From Propionibacterium cyclohexanicum (GTDB taxonomy: Bacteria > Actinomycetota > Actinomycetes > Propionibacteriales > Propionibacteriaceae), in contig NZ_FOGZ01000008.1 of the NCBI RefSeq assembly GCF_900111365.1, forward strand, positions 1 through 64,000: a DNA stretch of 64,000 nucleotides, written 5' to 3'. This document shows positions 51,343 through 60,522 of the stretch, piece by piece (position 1 is the first letter of the stretch; each line of letters begins with the position of its first letter). A program made the position numbers and the translations under genes. Under the pieces are notes generated by a model. It was not told the DNA's origin. It saw only the letters and a program-made list of their open reading frames with translations, and made no database searches.

Positions 51343-54300
51343 ATGAGTGCTTCCCCGTCCCAGACCCCCGTGCTCCCCGGGTGGATCGCAGCACTGGACG
51401 ATGACACGATCGAGGAGCACTACGGCGCCACAGCCTTCTCCCGAGGTGTGCACTACTCGCGCGAATCCCACCGGGTCAGTGAGCTCTCGGTGACCGGCCA
51501 GGAGCTCAGCGCCCTGGTGCAGGGCACCCGCGCCACCCCTTACCGCACCCGCGTCTTCCCGGCGGCCAGCGGCTGGTCCGATGAGTGCAGCTGCCCGGTG
51601 CGCCACGGCTGCAAGCATGCGGTTGCCCTGCTCCTCGTGGCCATCGGCACACCGCCCGGGCTCGCGCCCGTCCGCCACATGCCGGCCGAGTGGGAGCAGG
51701 CGCTGTCCAAGGCGATCCCGCTGGCCGGCGCCGGCGGTGACCGGCGTCTGGCACTGCAGTTCGATCGTCCCTCGGGCCTCATGGGTTTCGACCGCGGCTC
51801 GCGCTGGCGGATCAGGCCGCTGCGCAGCGGACGCGACGGGGAGTGGTTGCAATCGCCGGTGAGCTGGTCGGATCTCACCGCACCCGCGGACCGCCTGTCC
51901 CTTCTGCCGGGCCAGCGGGCGGCGGTCCGCGAGATCGCGCAGTTGAGCCACACCGTGTCCAGCTATTCCACCTCCGGCGATGTCTTCCTGGAGAGCATGC
52001 CCTCCGAGCTGTGGGATCGGCTGCGCCGTGCGCTCGACGCCGGTGTCATCCTGGTGCACAAGATCGGCGAGGGTTCCTGGGCGCCGGTCCGCCTCGATCC
52101 CGATCCGGTGTCCCTGGCCATGGACCTCATCAGCGCCCCAGAGGGAGAGGGTTTCCAGCTGCGCACCGTCGTATGCGATGTCGAAGGGGCGCACCCCTAC
52201 CGCCCGGCCTGGACGCTCATCGGCAACCCGGCACATGGGGTGCTGCGCGCCGGACCGCGCGGTGCCCTGCGGCTGACCGCCTTCACGCACAGCGTGGACG
52301 ATTCCCTGCGCGGATTGCTCGGCGAGGCCAGCCAGCTGAACCTGCCGGCCGACGATGTGCCGCGCTTCCTCGGCCTCTATGCCCCCGTGCTGCGCTCCCG
52401 CTTCGGTCTGGGCAGCAGCGACGACTCCGTCGACGTGAACCACCAGCCGGCGCCCCGGCCCTGGATGCAGGTGCGGTTCATCGCCCACGACAGGGCCGAG
52501 GTGCTTGTCGGAGTGGCCCTGGAGGCGGCCGGCCAGATCACCCGGCTGGCGCCGGGGGAGGCCAACCCGACGGCCGGCGACGAGCTGCTCGCGGCTCGCA
52601 CCGCGAAACTGCGCGCGCTCATCGGCAACGAACCGCGTGCCCGGCTGGAGGGCCGCACGCTGCTCAACTTCGTGAGCAATGTCCTGCCCGGTGTCGAGGC
52701 CGACGGCACGACGCTTGTGGACATCGTGGGTGAGCGGCCCGGCTACACCGAGCTCGCCGGGACGGCACAGCTGCGGCTCGCCCTGACCGACGACGACTCC
52801 ACCGATCTCGACGAGGTGGCCTACACGGCAACCGAGGAAGCGTCCCTGCGCCGTCCCATGGACTGGTTCGGCCTCGACGTCGAGTTCACGCTCGGTACCC
52901 ACACGGTGCCGGTACGCGAACTGCTCGGCGCACTCGTGGCAGGCAAGGACTATCTCATTCTCGATTCGGGCGAGTGGCTCGATCTCGACCGCACCGAACT
53001 CGACCCACTGCGCACGCTGCTGGCCGAGGCGTCGACTCGGGTCGACCCGAGCACCGGCACGCTCAGCCTCAACCGCTGGCAGCTGGGCCTGTGGCAGGAG
53101 CTGCAGTCCAGTGGCGTCATCGTGGCGCAGTCCGCGCGCTGGCGGCGCAGCGTGCAGACACTCATCAACCTCGATGCGGGGCCGCGCCCCGAGGTGCCCA
53201 GCGGCGTGCGGGCAAGGCTGCGCGACTACCAGGTCGAGGGTTTCGAATGGCTCGCCACCCTGTGGGACGCCCGGCTGGGGGGGATCCTCGCCGACGACAT
53301 GGGGCTGGGCAAGACCTTGCAGACACTGTGCCTGGTGGAGCATCTGAAGGCCACCGGAAGGCTGGGGGCACCCGCACTCGTCATCGCACCGACCTCGGTG
53401 ATGGGAGCCTGGCACAGTGAGGCGGCGAAGTTCTGCCCCGAGCTCGACGTGGCCATCATCGACAAGACGAGCTCGAAATCTGGGCTCAGCCTCTCCCAGG
53501 CCATCGGGGACGCCCAGCTGGTGATCACCTCCTACACGCTGACGAGGCTGGACGCCGAGGAATTCCAGGCCCTGGACTGGAGCGTCGTCGTGCTCGACGA
53601 GGCTCAGTTCGTGAAGAATCACCAGGCGAAGACCTATACGGTGATCCGCGAGCTGCGCGCCCAGATGCGGCTGGCGATCACCGGGACCCCCCTCGAGAAC
53701 TCCCTCATGGACCTGTGGTCGCTGCTGTCGATCGCGGCGCCGGGGGTGTTTCCCGACCCGGGCCGGTTCACTGCCGACTATGTGAAGCCCATCGAGTCGG
53801 GATCCCAGCCCGGTCTTCTGGAACAGCTCAAGCGGCGCGTCCATCCTCTCGTGCTGCGCCGCACGAAGGGCCAGGTGGCGGCCGAGCTGCCGCCCAAGCA
53901 GGAGTTCCTGCTGCCGGTGACGCTGACTCCCGAGCATCGCAAGATCTACGACCGTCAGCTGCACGCCGAACGGCTGCGCACCATGGGGCTGCTCGACGAC
54001 GCTGGCAAGCACCGCATCGAGATTCTCGCCGCGCTCACCCGGCTGCGTCAGCTGAGCCTGCACGCGGGACTCGTCGACCCTGCGCACGGCGAGGTCGCCT
54101 CGGCCAAGATCGACCTGCTCGTCGAGCATCTCAGATCGCTGCGCTCGGAGGGCCATCGGGCACTGGTGTTCAGCCAGTTCACCAGTTTCCTTCACCTGGT
54201 GCGCAGCCGGCTGAGCGCCGAGGAGATCAGCTGGGAGTATCTCGACGGACGCACCCGCCACCGTGAGGAGCGCGTCCAGGATTTCAAGGACGGCGATGCG

Positions 54301-54603
54301 ACGGCCTTCCTCATCAGCCTCAAAGCCGGCGGTTTCGGCCTGACGCTCACCGAGGCCGACTATGTCTTCGTGCTCGACCCGTGGTGGAATCCCGCGGCCG
54401 AGGCGCAGGCCATCGATCGCACGCACCGCATCGGCCAGGACAAGCAGGTGATGGTCTACCGAATGGTGTGCGTCGACACGATCGAGGAGAAGGTCGTGGC
54501 GCTGCAGGAGCACAAGCGCGAGTTGTTCGACCAGGTGCTCGGTGACGAGGCGCTGTCGTCCGGGGCGATCAGCATGGATGACATCCGCAGCCTGCTGGCC
54601 TGA
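51343..54603 (+). CDS. SNF2-family helicase with SWIM zinc finger
   Basis: 1086 residues. A SWIM finger (CSCPVRHGCKH, near residue 80) is followed by a long linker, the SNF2 ATPase from about 615 with ADDMGLGKTLQTL and the DEAQ box, and a helicase C-terminal domain to about 1050 (VFSQFTSFLH, LKAGGFGLTLTEADYV, QAIDRTHRIGQ). It is an ATP-driven DNA translocase, function in the cell unknown. TACTGT lies seven bases before the ATG. The 1174-residue antisense frame over it is a shadow. Confidence 0.93.
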   Translation: MSASPSQTPVLPGWIAALDDDTIEEHYGATAFSRGVHYSRESHRVSELSVTGQELSALVQGTRATPYRTRVFPAASGWSDECSCPVRHGCKHAVALLLVAIGTPPGLAPVRHMPAEWEQALSKAIPLAGAGGDRRLALQFDRPSGLMGFDRGSRWRIRPLRSGRDGEWLQSPVSWSDLTAPADRLSLLPGQRAAVREIAQLSHTVSSYSTSGDVFLESMPSELWDRLRRALDAGVILVHKIGEGSWAPVRLDPDPVSLAMDLISAPEGEGFQLRTVVCDVEGAHPYRPAWTLIGNPAHGVLRAGPRGALRLTAFTHSVDDSLRGLLGEASQLNLPADDVPRFLGLYAPVLRSRFGLGSSDDSVDVNHQPAPRPWMQVRFIAHDRAEVLVGVALEAAGQITRLAPGEANPTAGDELLAARTAKLRALIGNEPRARLEGRTLLNFVSNVLPGVEADGTTLVDIVGERPGYTELAGTAQLRLALTDDDSTDLDEVAYTATEEASLRRPMDWFGLDVEFTLGTHTVPVRELLGALVAGKDYLILDSGEWLDLDRTELDPLRTLLAEASTRVDPSTGTLSLNRWQLGLWQELQSSGVIVAQSARWRRSVQTLINLDAGPRPEVPSGVRARLRDYQVEGFEWLATLWDARLGGILADDMGLGKTLQTLCLVEHLKATGRLGAPALVIAPTSVMGAWHSEAAKFCPELDVAIIDKTSSKSGLSLSQAIGDAQLVITSYTLTRLDAEEFQALDWSVVVLDEAQFVKNHQAKTYTVIRELRAQMRLAITGTPLENSLMDLWSLLSIAAPGVFPDPGRFTADYVKPIESGSQPGLLEQLKRRVHPLVLRRTKGQVAAELPPKQEFLLPVTLTPEHRKIYDRQLHAERLRTMGLLDDAGKHRIEILAALTRLRQLSLHAGLVDPAHGEVASAKIDLLVEHLRSLRSEGHRALVFSQFTSFLHLVRSRLSAEEISWEYLDGRTRHREERVQDFKDGDATAFLISLKAGGFGLTLTEADYVFVLDPWWNPAAEAQAIDRTHRIGQDKQVMVYRMVCVDTIEEKVVALQEHKRELFDQVLGDEALSSGAISMDDIRSLLA

Positions 54604-54641
54604 ACGGGCGGAGCATGGCCTTGACGGCGTAGCGTTAGCCC

Positions 54642-56213
54642 GTGAGCACCCGCCTTTACGTCGCCTCCGTCGACTCTGCATCCGACCTGCGCGCCGCTGC
54701 GCAAGCCATCGTTGACGCCGCTGCGCGCCGATCCGACCAGGTCACTGTCTTCCGTCCACTCTGCGACTCCCAACCCGAGGGCGACATCGTCGGTGCGTCC
54801 TACCAGGCCTTTCAGGCCGATCGCGAGCTCACCGAGTCGACGATCATCACCGCCTTCGAATCCGCCGTGGGCGAGAACGATTCGGCGGTGGCGATCGGTA
54901 CCGACCACACCGGCGTGACCGCCCCGATCGATCTGCTGCTCGACGCCCAGTTCGCCGCCGATCTAGCGCTGCCGGTGATCCTCGTCGTGGACGCCAGCGC
55001 CGGTCCCGAGCGTGCCAGGGGTCTTGCCGCGACAGCAGCGGATGCCCTTGCCGGCCACCATGCCACGGTCGTCGGGCTGCTGGCCACCGGGGCGGGAGAT
55101 CGGGCCGAGGCCACCCGCACGGCGCTGGCGGGCCTGGGCCTTCCGGCGGCGGTACTGGGGGATGAGCTCGGCACGCTGCTCGATGCCGCCGGGGCCGCCA
55201 CGATCACCACGAGGACGCCGGCCCGGTTCAGCAACGAGTTGATGGCCAAGGCCCAGAGCCAGCTGCGGACGATCGTGCTGCCCGAGAGCGAGGACCTGCG
55301 GATCCTCGAGGCGGCGAGCATTGTCGCCGCCCGTGGGGTGGCGAAGGTCATCCTGCTGGGCGAGCGTGAGCGCGTGCTCGCCGACGCGTCCGCGCATGGA
55401 TTCGACCTCACCGGAGTCGAGATCACCTCGATGAACGACCCGGAGCGCGTGGAGCGCTATGCGGCCAAGTACGCCGAGTTGCGCGCCGCCAAGGGCATCA
55501 CCCTCGATGAGGCACGCGAGGCGATGAGGGACGGCGCCTATTTCGGCACCATGATGGTCTACCTCGGCGGTGCCGACGGTCTGGTGTCGGGCGCCAACCA
55601 CACCACTGCCAATACGATCCGCCCGGCCTTGCAGTTCATCAAGACCGAGCCCGACACCCATACGGTCTCCGGGGCCCTGCTCATGTCGCTGGCCGACCGG
55701 GTGCTGTTGTTCGCTGACTGCGCGGTGACCCCCAATCCCACCCCGGAGCAGCTCGCCGACATCGCGATCGCCTCGGACCGCACGGCCCGGTTGTTCGGCA
55801 TCGAACCGCGGATCGCCATGCTGAGCTATTCCACCGGCGCGAGCGGCAAGGGGCCCGATGTCGATCTCGTGCGCGAGGGCTTCGAGATCACCCGCTCGCG
55901 GGCACCTCAGCTGGCGATCGCCGGGCCGATCCAGTTCGACGCCGCCATCGACGAGGTGGTGGGAGCCAAGAAGCTGCCGGGCTCGCCGGTGGCCGGCCGC
56001 GCCACGGTCTTCGTCTTCCCCGATCTCAATACGGGCAACAACACCTACAAGGCCGTCCAGCGCACCGCGGGCGCACTGGCCATCGGACCGCTGCTCCAGG
56101 GCCTGCGCCGCCCGGTGAATGACCTGTCTCGCGGAGCCCTCGTCGAGGACATCGTGAATACCATCATCATGACGGCCATCCAGGCCCAGGGAACCCCCAG
56201 CCCGCTCGCCTGA
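54642..56213 (+). CDS. pta: Phosphate acetyltransferase (shortened N-terminal region)
   Basis: 523 residues; the catalytic PTA_PTB domain fills residues 200-515 (TIVLPESEDLRILEAASIVA, GLVSGANHTTANTIRPALQF, SYSTGASGKGPDVD). Actinobacterial Pta proteins usually have about 690 residues with a P-loop and a DRTGG domain; here only a reduced N-terminal domain remains. It interconverts acetyl-CoA and acetyl phosphate and precedes ackA. GTG start, TAGCGT six bases upstream. Confidence 0.9.
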   Translation: MSTRLYVASVDSASDLRAAAQAIVDAAARRSDQVTVFRPLCDSQPEGDIVGASYQAFQADRELTESTIITAFESAVGENDSAVAIGTDHTGVTAPIDLLLDAQFAADLALPVILVVDASAGPERARGLAATAADALAGHHATVVGLLATGAGDRAEATRTALAGLGLPAAVLGDELGTLLDAAGAATITTRTPARFSNELMAKAQSQLRTIVLPESEDLRILEAASIVAARGVAKVILLGERERVLADASAHGFDLTGVEITSMNDPERVERYAAKYAELRAAKGITLDEAREAMRDGAYFGTMMVYLGGADGLVSGANHTTANTIRPALQFIKTEPDTHTVSGALLMSLADRVLLFADCAVTPNPTPEQLADIAIASDRTARLFGIEPRIAMLSYSTGASGKGPDVDLVREGFEITRSRAPQLAIAGPIQFDAAIDEVVGAKKLPGSPVAGRATVFVFPDLNTGNNTYKAVQRTAGALAIGPLLQGLRRPVNDLSRGALVEDIVNTIIMTAIQAQGTPSPLA

Positions 56214-56241
56214 ATGCCGCACCGAACTCATCGCCAGATCG

Positions 56242-56259
56242 GTCGGCCACCGGGCCGAC
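56242..56259 (+). terminator. Hairpin between pta and ackA
   Basis: GTCGGCC/GGCCGAC with a four-base loop, 29 bases after pta. It may act as an attenuating or stabilising element within the operon. Confidence 0.4.
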
Positions 56260-56323
56260 GAGGACGCGGTTATCGTCGACACTGTCTGTCGATGCTGCCC
56301 GCGTCCGCCTGACAAGGAGAAGC

Positions 56324-57514
56324 ATGCCCAAGCACATTTTGGTGCTGAACTGCGGTTCCAGCTCCATCAAGTACCAGCTCATCGACCCCGACTCCGAGGA
56401 AGTGCTCGCAAAGGGGCTCGGGGAGCGGATCGGCGGAGCCACCGATGGCATCGTCACCCACGAAGTTGGCGACCAGAAGTGGAGTGTCACCCCGCGGCTG
56501 CCCGACCACACGACGGCGCTGGCGGTGGTCTTCCACATGTTCGGCCAGCATGGTCCCTCGCTCAAGGGTGTTGCCGCAGTGGCACACCGGACAGTGCACG
56601 GCGGCGACCGCTTCTCCTCGCCGACCGTCATCACCGATGACGTGGTGCACACCATGCAGGAGCTCATCCCGCTGGCGCCGCTTCACAATCCGGCAGGCAT
56701 CGAGGGGATCCGGGCCGCCCGCTCGCTGCTGCCCGACGTGCCCCATGTGGGCATCTTCGACACCGCCTTCTTCGTCAACCTGCCGAAGGCTGCGCACAGC
56801 TATGCGGTGAACAAGGAGCTGGCCGAACGCAACAAGATCCGCAAGTACGGTTTCCACGGCACGAGCCACCAGTACGTGTCCGGGATCGTCCCGATCGCGC
56901 TGGGGGCCGACCCGGCGACGCTGCGCCAGATCGTGTGCCATCTGGGCAACGGCGCCTCTGTCTCGGCGATCAAGGGCGGCCAGCCCATCGAGACGAGCAT
57001 GGGCCTCACCCCGCTCGCGGGGCTCGTGATGGGCACCCGAAGCGGCGACATCGATCCCGGGATCTTCGCCTATCTGGGGCGCGCCGAGGGTTGGAACATC
57101 CACCGCATCGACACCGAGCTCAACCTGAAGTCGGGCATGGTAGGGATGGCCGGGGTCAGCGATATGCGCGACGTCGAGGCCCGATTCGAAGCGGGTGACC
57201 CCGATGCCATCGATGCGATGGATGTGTACACCCACCGCCTGGGCTTCTACATCGGCGGCTACGCCAATCTGCTGGGCGGGGTCGAGGCCATCACCTTCAC
57301 GGCAGGGGTGGGCGAGAACTCGGCCTTCGCGCGCCGCGAGATCTGCAAGAAGCTCGCCGGGATCGGCGTGGTGCTCGACGAGGAGCGCAATATGATCCGC
57401 GACCGTTCCCCCCATCTCATCTCGGCCCCCGAATCGGCGGTGAAGGTGCTCGTGGTCTGCACGAACGAGGAACTGGCCATGGCACAGCAGACCGCCGCAT
57501 TGCTGTCCTTGTAG
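56324..57514 (+). CDS. ackA: Acetate kinase
   Basis: 396 residues. LVLNCGSSSIKYQLID at the N-terminus, HRTVHGGDRFSSP, FHGTSHQYVS, HLGNGASVSAI and the GTRSGDIDPG loop are intact. It makes ATP from acetyl phosphate, the last step of acetate formation after Pta. AAGGAGAAGC precedes the ATG. The 110-base spacing to pta includes a hairpin. Confidence 0.96.
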   Translation: MPKHILVLNCGSSSIKYQLIDPDSEEVLAKGLGERIGGATDGIVTHEVGDQKWSVTPRLPDHTTALAVVFHMFGQHGPSLKGVAAVAHRTVHGGDRFSSPTVITDDVVHTMQELIPLAPLHNPAGIEGIRAARSLLPDVPHVGIFDTAFFVNLPKAAHSYAVNKELAERNKIRKYGFHGTSHQYVSGIVPIALGADPATLRQIVCHLGNGASVSAIKGGQPIETSMGLTPLAGLVMGTRSGDIDPGIFAYLGRAEGWNIHRIDTELNLKSGMVGMAGVSDMRDVEARFEAGDPDAIDAMDVYTHRLGFYIGGYANLLGGVEAITFTAGVGENSAFARREICKKLAGIGVVLDEERNMIRDRSPHLISAPESAVKVLVVCTNEELAMAQQTAALLSL

Positions 57515-57570
57515 GGAGCGCTGGCAGGGGTGCCGGCCAGGGGCCAGGTAGCCCTCGGAGGGTGGCGCGG

Positions 57571-57601
57571 TGCGTCCGGGAAGGACTCGCGGCAGGACGC
57601 A
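57571..57601 (+). terminator. Candidate terminator after ackA
   Basis: TGCGTCC/GGACGCA arms with a 17-base loop, 57 bases past ackA and before the TAGATT box of the next gene. Confidence 0.4.
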
Positions 57602-57629
57602 TGTCCCGTACTCCGATAGATTGGGGCCC

Positions 57630-58406
57630 ATGGCTACTGCACTGGTCACCGGAGGCAGCAGCGGCATCGGCTATGCGTTCGCCCAACAGCTCGCGGCCCG
57701 CGGGGACGATCTCGTCCTGGTGGCCCGCGACGAGCCCAAGCTCCGTTCGGCCGCGGAAACCCTGCACACTCTTTTCGGTGTCGATGTCGAGACCGTCGTG
57801 GCAGATCTTTCAGTGCGCGAGGATCTGGTCCGCGTCGAGCGGCTGCTCGGTGACCGCGAGATCGACACGCTGGTCAATGACGCAGGCTTCGCCTGCCACG
57901 GGGACCTGCTCGACGAGGACTGGTCGGTCCAGGCGGCCGCATTCGATGTGATGTGCCTCGCGGTGCTCGTGCTGTCGGGCTCGGCGGGGCGGGCGATGAG
58001 CGCCCGGGGTCGAGGGGAGATCATCAATGTCTCCTCGATCAATGCGCTGCTGGGAGCCGACAACTATTCGGCGGTGAAACGCTGGATGGTCAGCTACACC
58101 GAGGCTCTGGCTGGACGGCTGGCCGGCACCGGGGTGCGGGCCAGCGTGGTTCTGCCCGGCTGGGTCAAGACGAACTTCCATTCCGCCGCAGGCCTGGAGC
58201 GTCCCCATATCCCTGGCTGGCTGTGGGTCAAGCCATCGCAGGTGGCCGCCTCGGCGCTCGATGCAGTGCGGCGCGGCGCGGTGATCTGCGTACCGACCGT
58301 TCGCTGGCGTATCGCCGCGTGGGCGCTGAGGCATGGTCCGGACGCCCTGCCCCGGGTCGTGGCGCGCTCGGTGCGTTCGGGGCACCGGCCGAAGGCGGGC
58401 CACTGA
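57630..58406 (+). CDS. Short-chain dehydrogenase/reductase
   Basis: 258 residues. Cofactor motif TGGSSGIGYAFA and LVARDE suggest NADP preference; the catalytic serine region is NVSSINALLG and the Y-x3-K motif is YSAVK. Substrate unknown. TAGATT lies seven bases before the ATG, so it is probably leaderless. The stop overlaps the acyltransferase start (TGATG), suggesting lipid metabolism. Confidence 0.9.
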   Translation: MATALVTGGSSGIGYAFAQQLAARGDDLVLVARDEPKLRSAAETLHTLFGVDVETVVADLSVREDLVRVERLLGDREIDTLVNDAGFACHGDLLDEDWSVQAAAFDVMCLAVLVLSGSAGRAMSARGRGEIINVSSINALLGADNYSAVKRWMVSYTEALAGRLAGTGVRASVVLPGWVKTNFHSAAGLERPHIPGWLWVKPSQVAASALDAVRRGAVICVPTVRWRIAAWALRHGPDALPRVVARSVRSGHRPKAGH

Positions 58407-59173
58407 TGGAGTACGGCCGCAGCAACTGGCGGTACAAGTCCGTCTTCACCGCCCTGGCGCGCAATGCCGTGCAGTTCACCGTGATGAAGCCGGCCATCGA
58501 CACGGCCATCAAGGTGCACAAGCATGGGCTGGAGCATCTCGACGGGATCGACTCCCCGGTGATTGTCAACGCCAACCATTCGGGTCATTTCGACGCTCCG
58601 CTCGTGATGCTCACCATGCCGCGCCGCATCACGAACAAGCTCGCCACCGGCGCCGCGGCCGACTACTTCTTCGACAAGTGGTACAAGGCGGCGTTCACCG
58701 AGCTCATCGTCAACGCCTTCCCGGTGGACCGCACGGGCACCCGTAATCACCGGGGTCTGTCCGGCGATCTCCTGGACGCGGGTGTCTCGCTGCTCATCTT
58801 CCCCGAGGGCACGCGTTCTCGCACCGGAGGGATGGGGCGCTTCAAGCCCGGCTCCGCCGCCCTGGCGATCTCGCACAATGTACCCGTCGTGCCGGTGGCG
58901 ATGGTGGGGGCGTGGGCAGCCTGGCCACCGAAGCAGGCCCGCTGGACTCCCGGTCGCCCCGATGTGCACGTGGTCTATGGCGCGCCGATGCGTGCAGAGC
59001 CTGGCGAGATCGCCCACGAGTTCAGCGAACGGGTGCGCCGGCGAATCATCGATCTGCACGACGCAACGGCGCGGGCGTATCACATGCCCACCCAGGCCCA
59101 GATGCTCCATCTGGCGGCGATCGAAGGCATCCGCACTGGCGAACTCCCCAAGGGCAAGCACCGCCGCATTTAG
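58406..59173 (+). CDS. 1-acyl-sn-glycerol-3-phosphate acyltransferase family (PlsC-like)
   Basis: 255 residues. The H-x4-D motif is NHSGHFD near residue 55, and the acceptor site is FPEGTRSRTG. These define PlsC-like acyltransferases that work on phospholipid or other lipid precursors at the membrane. The longer in-frame frame upstream is antisense-like sequence within the SDR gene and was rejected. Confidence 0.88.
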   Translation: MEYGRSNWRYKSVFTALARNAVQFTVMKPAIDTAIKVHKHGLEHLDGIDSPVIVNANHSGHFDAPLVMLTMPRRITNKLATGAAADYFFDKWYKAAFTELIVNAFPVDRTGTRNHRGLSGDLLDAGVSLLIFPEGTRSRTGGMGRFKPGSAALAISHNVPVVPVAMVGAWAAWPPKQARWTPGRPDVHVVYGAPMRAEPGEIAHEFSERVRRRIIDLHDATARAYHMPTQAQMLHLAAIEGIRTGELPKGKHRRI

Positions 59174-59311
59174 CGGCAGACATCCCGCCCGCCCAGCGGC
59201 AGGCATCCGAGTCCCGGCCGCTCCGCCGTCTGACTCATGGCGTCATCCCACAGCAGATCCATCGCTTGCGCGTCCGGTCCGGGCGCCGAAGGGGATGCTA
59301 GCCTCGGGGTC

Positions 59312-59377
59312 ATGAGTGCAGATCGCGCAGTCTCCCCCGAGGCCATGGCGTCGGTGCACATCTGTTGTCCGCGCTGA
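59312..59377 (+). CDS. Putative cysteine-responsive leader peptide (21 residues)
   Basis: A 21-codon ORF ending VHICCPR, with two consecutive Cys codons just before the end. TAGCCT ends seven bases before its ATG, so the transcript should be leaderless. A hairpin (CGAATC/GATTCG, 59379-59404) follows the stop. The next gene encodes DUF4395, and polycysteine leaderless ORFs control DUF4395/sulfurtransferase operons in mycobacteria. Ribosome stalling at the Cys codons under cysteine shortage should free the downstream SD. Confidence 0.7.
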   Translation: MSADRAVSPEAMASVHICCPR

Positions 59378-59531
59378 TCGAATCGCGCGTCGCCGCCCGA
59401 TTCGGTGGGTATCGGCATCAACGGCTCCTCCTGCCTCTGTTCCGGCGCATGAGCCTGCTGGCCCCCGGACCGGCACAGAATCCACCGCCCCGTGCGGCTG
59501 CCTTCCTTCTGGAATCTTGGAGGTTGTTCCC
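59378..59531 (+). promoter_or_regulatory. Attenuator region between Cys leader peptide and DUF4395 gene
   Basis: Holds the post-uORF hairpin and a CTCCTCC segment (about 59426-59432) that can pair with the SD GGAGG at 59519-59523. This matches a translational attenuation layout; the pairing is inferred, not measured. Confidence 0.45.
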
Positions 59532-60002
59532 ATGTCCAACCCACCCGCCGTCCATGGCGAGGTCGTGGATCCGCGAGGTCCACGATTCGCTGCCGGCGTC
59601 ACCTCTGTTGTGCTCATCGTCGCCCTGGCAGCCGGCCCACGATGGGGGCTCCTGCCCCTGCTGATCCAGTTGCTGGCCTTCGCCGCCGGTTCGCTGCTGG
59701 GCCTGCGCTACCAGCCCTACGGGCTGTTCTTCCGGAAGGCGATCCGGCCCCGGCTGAGCCAGCCCGCCGAGCTGGAGGACGCCCGCCCGCCGCGTTTCGC
59801 CCAGACGGTCGGCCTGGTCTTCGCGGTGGCGGGGGTTCTCGGATCGCTGTTCGCGCTGCCGGCGCTGTTCTATGTCGCGGTCGGTTTCGCGCTCCTCGCG
59901 GCCCTGCTCAATGCGATCTTCGCCTTCTGCCTGGGGTGCGAGATGTACCTGCTGGGCAAGCGGCTGTTCGACCGGCCGGCCCGCCCCGGCGTCGCGGGCT
60001 GA
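59532..60002 (+). CDS. DUF4395 membrane protein
   Basis: 156 residues with about four membrane helices. DUF4395 hallmarks are VDPRGPRFAAGV at the start and FCLGCEMYLLGKRLF at the end, the latter with a conserved cysteine. In related actinobacteria the family sits with thioredoxin-like and sulfurtransferase genes and is linked to sulfur or thiol metabolism. SD GGAGG at nine bases. Confidence 0.88.
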   Translation: MSNPPAVHGEVVDPRGPRFAAGVTSVVLIVALAAGPRWGLLPLLIQLLAFAAGSLLGLRYQPYGLFFRKAIRPRLSQPAELEDARPPRFAQTVGLVFAVAGVLGSLFALPALFYVAVGFALLAALLNAIFAFCLGCEMYLLGKRLFDRPARPGVAG

Positions 60003-60006
60003 GCCG

Positions 60007-60420
60007 ATGACAGGCCTGTGGATCGCGCTGGGAATCGTGGCACTGGCGCTGCTCATCGGCGCTGTGAGAAGAATCACCGATGGGCGCGCCCGCACGGCGC
60101 GGAAGTCCTCGCAACGCGTGGATGCTGCTGAGCTGGGAATCGAGTTGGCCCCGCACGGCACCTTCGTGCAGTTCTCCACGAGCATCTGCGCACCCTGCCG
60201 GGCCACGGCCAGGTTGCTCTCCCAGATCACCGAGGAAAACCCCGCGGTTGCCCATGTCGAGATCGACGCCGAGCACCGGATGGATCTCGTGGAGCGCTTC
60301 GGTGTGCTGCGCACCCCCACCGTGCTGCTCGTCGACGCCAAGGGCGCGGTGCGCTACCGATTCACCGGGCCGTCCAGGCGCGCTGAGCTCGTGGACGCGC
60401 TGGCGCGCCTGGAGGACTGA
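60007..60420 (+). CDS. Membrane-anchored thioredoxin-like protein
   Basis: 137 residues. One N-terminal membrane helix (residues 3-20), then a thioredoxin fold with the active-site C-A-P-C at residues 61-64 and the cis-proline in RTPTVLLVD. It starts four bases after DUF4395. A redox role with DUF4395 at the membrane is inferred. The thioredoxin domain may face either side; the helix lacks a clear lipobox. Confidence 0.88.
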   Translation: MTGLWIALGIVALALLIGAVRRITDGRARTARKSSQRVDAAELGIELAPHGTFVQFSTSICAPCRATARLLSQITEENPAVAHVEIDAEHRMDLVERFGVLRTPTVLLVDAKGAVRYRFTGPSRRAELVDALARLED

Positions 60421-60447
60421 GCCGCAGGCCTGCTTCCATCGCCGGCA

Positions 60448-60465
60448 GCCGGGAGCGATCCCGGC
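60448..60465 (+). terminator. Terminator after the DUF4395-thioredoxin operon
   Basis: GCCGGGA/TCCCGGC with a four-base loop, 28 bases past the thioredoxin stop. Confidence 0.6.
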
Positions 60466-60522
60466 ACCGGACCGGGGCCGCGCAAGATGTCGCGCACAGT
60501 ACGGCTCGGTAGGGTAGAGGCC

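Noticed and set aside
51157-54681. Open frame of 1174 codons on the minus strand
   Set aside because: It is fully antisense to the SNF2 helicase, is Arg/His-rich low-information sequence and has no recognisable domain; long antisense frames are expected at this GC content.
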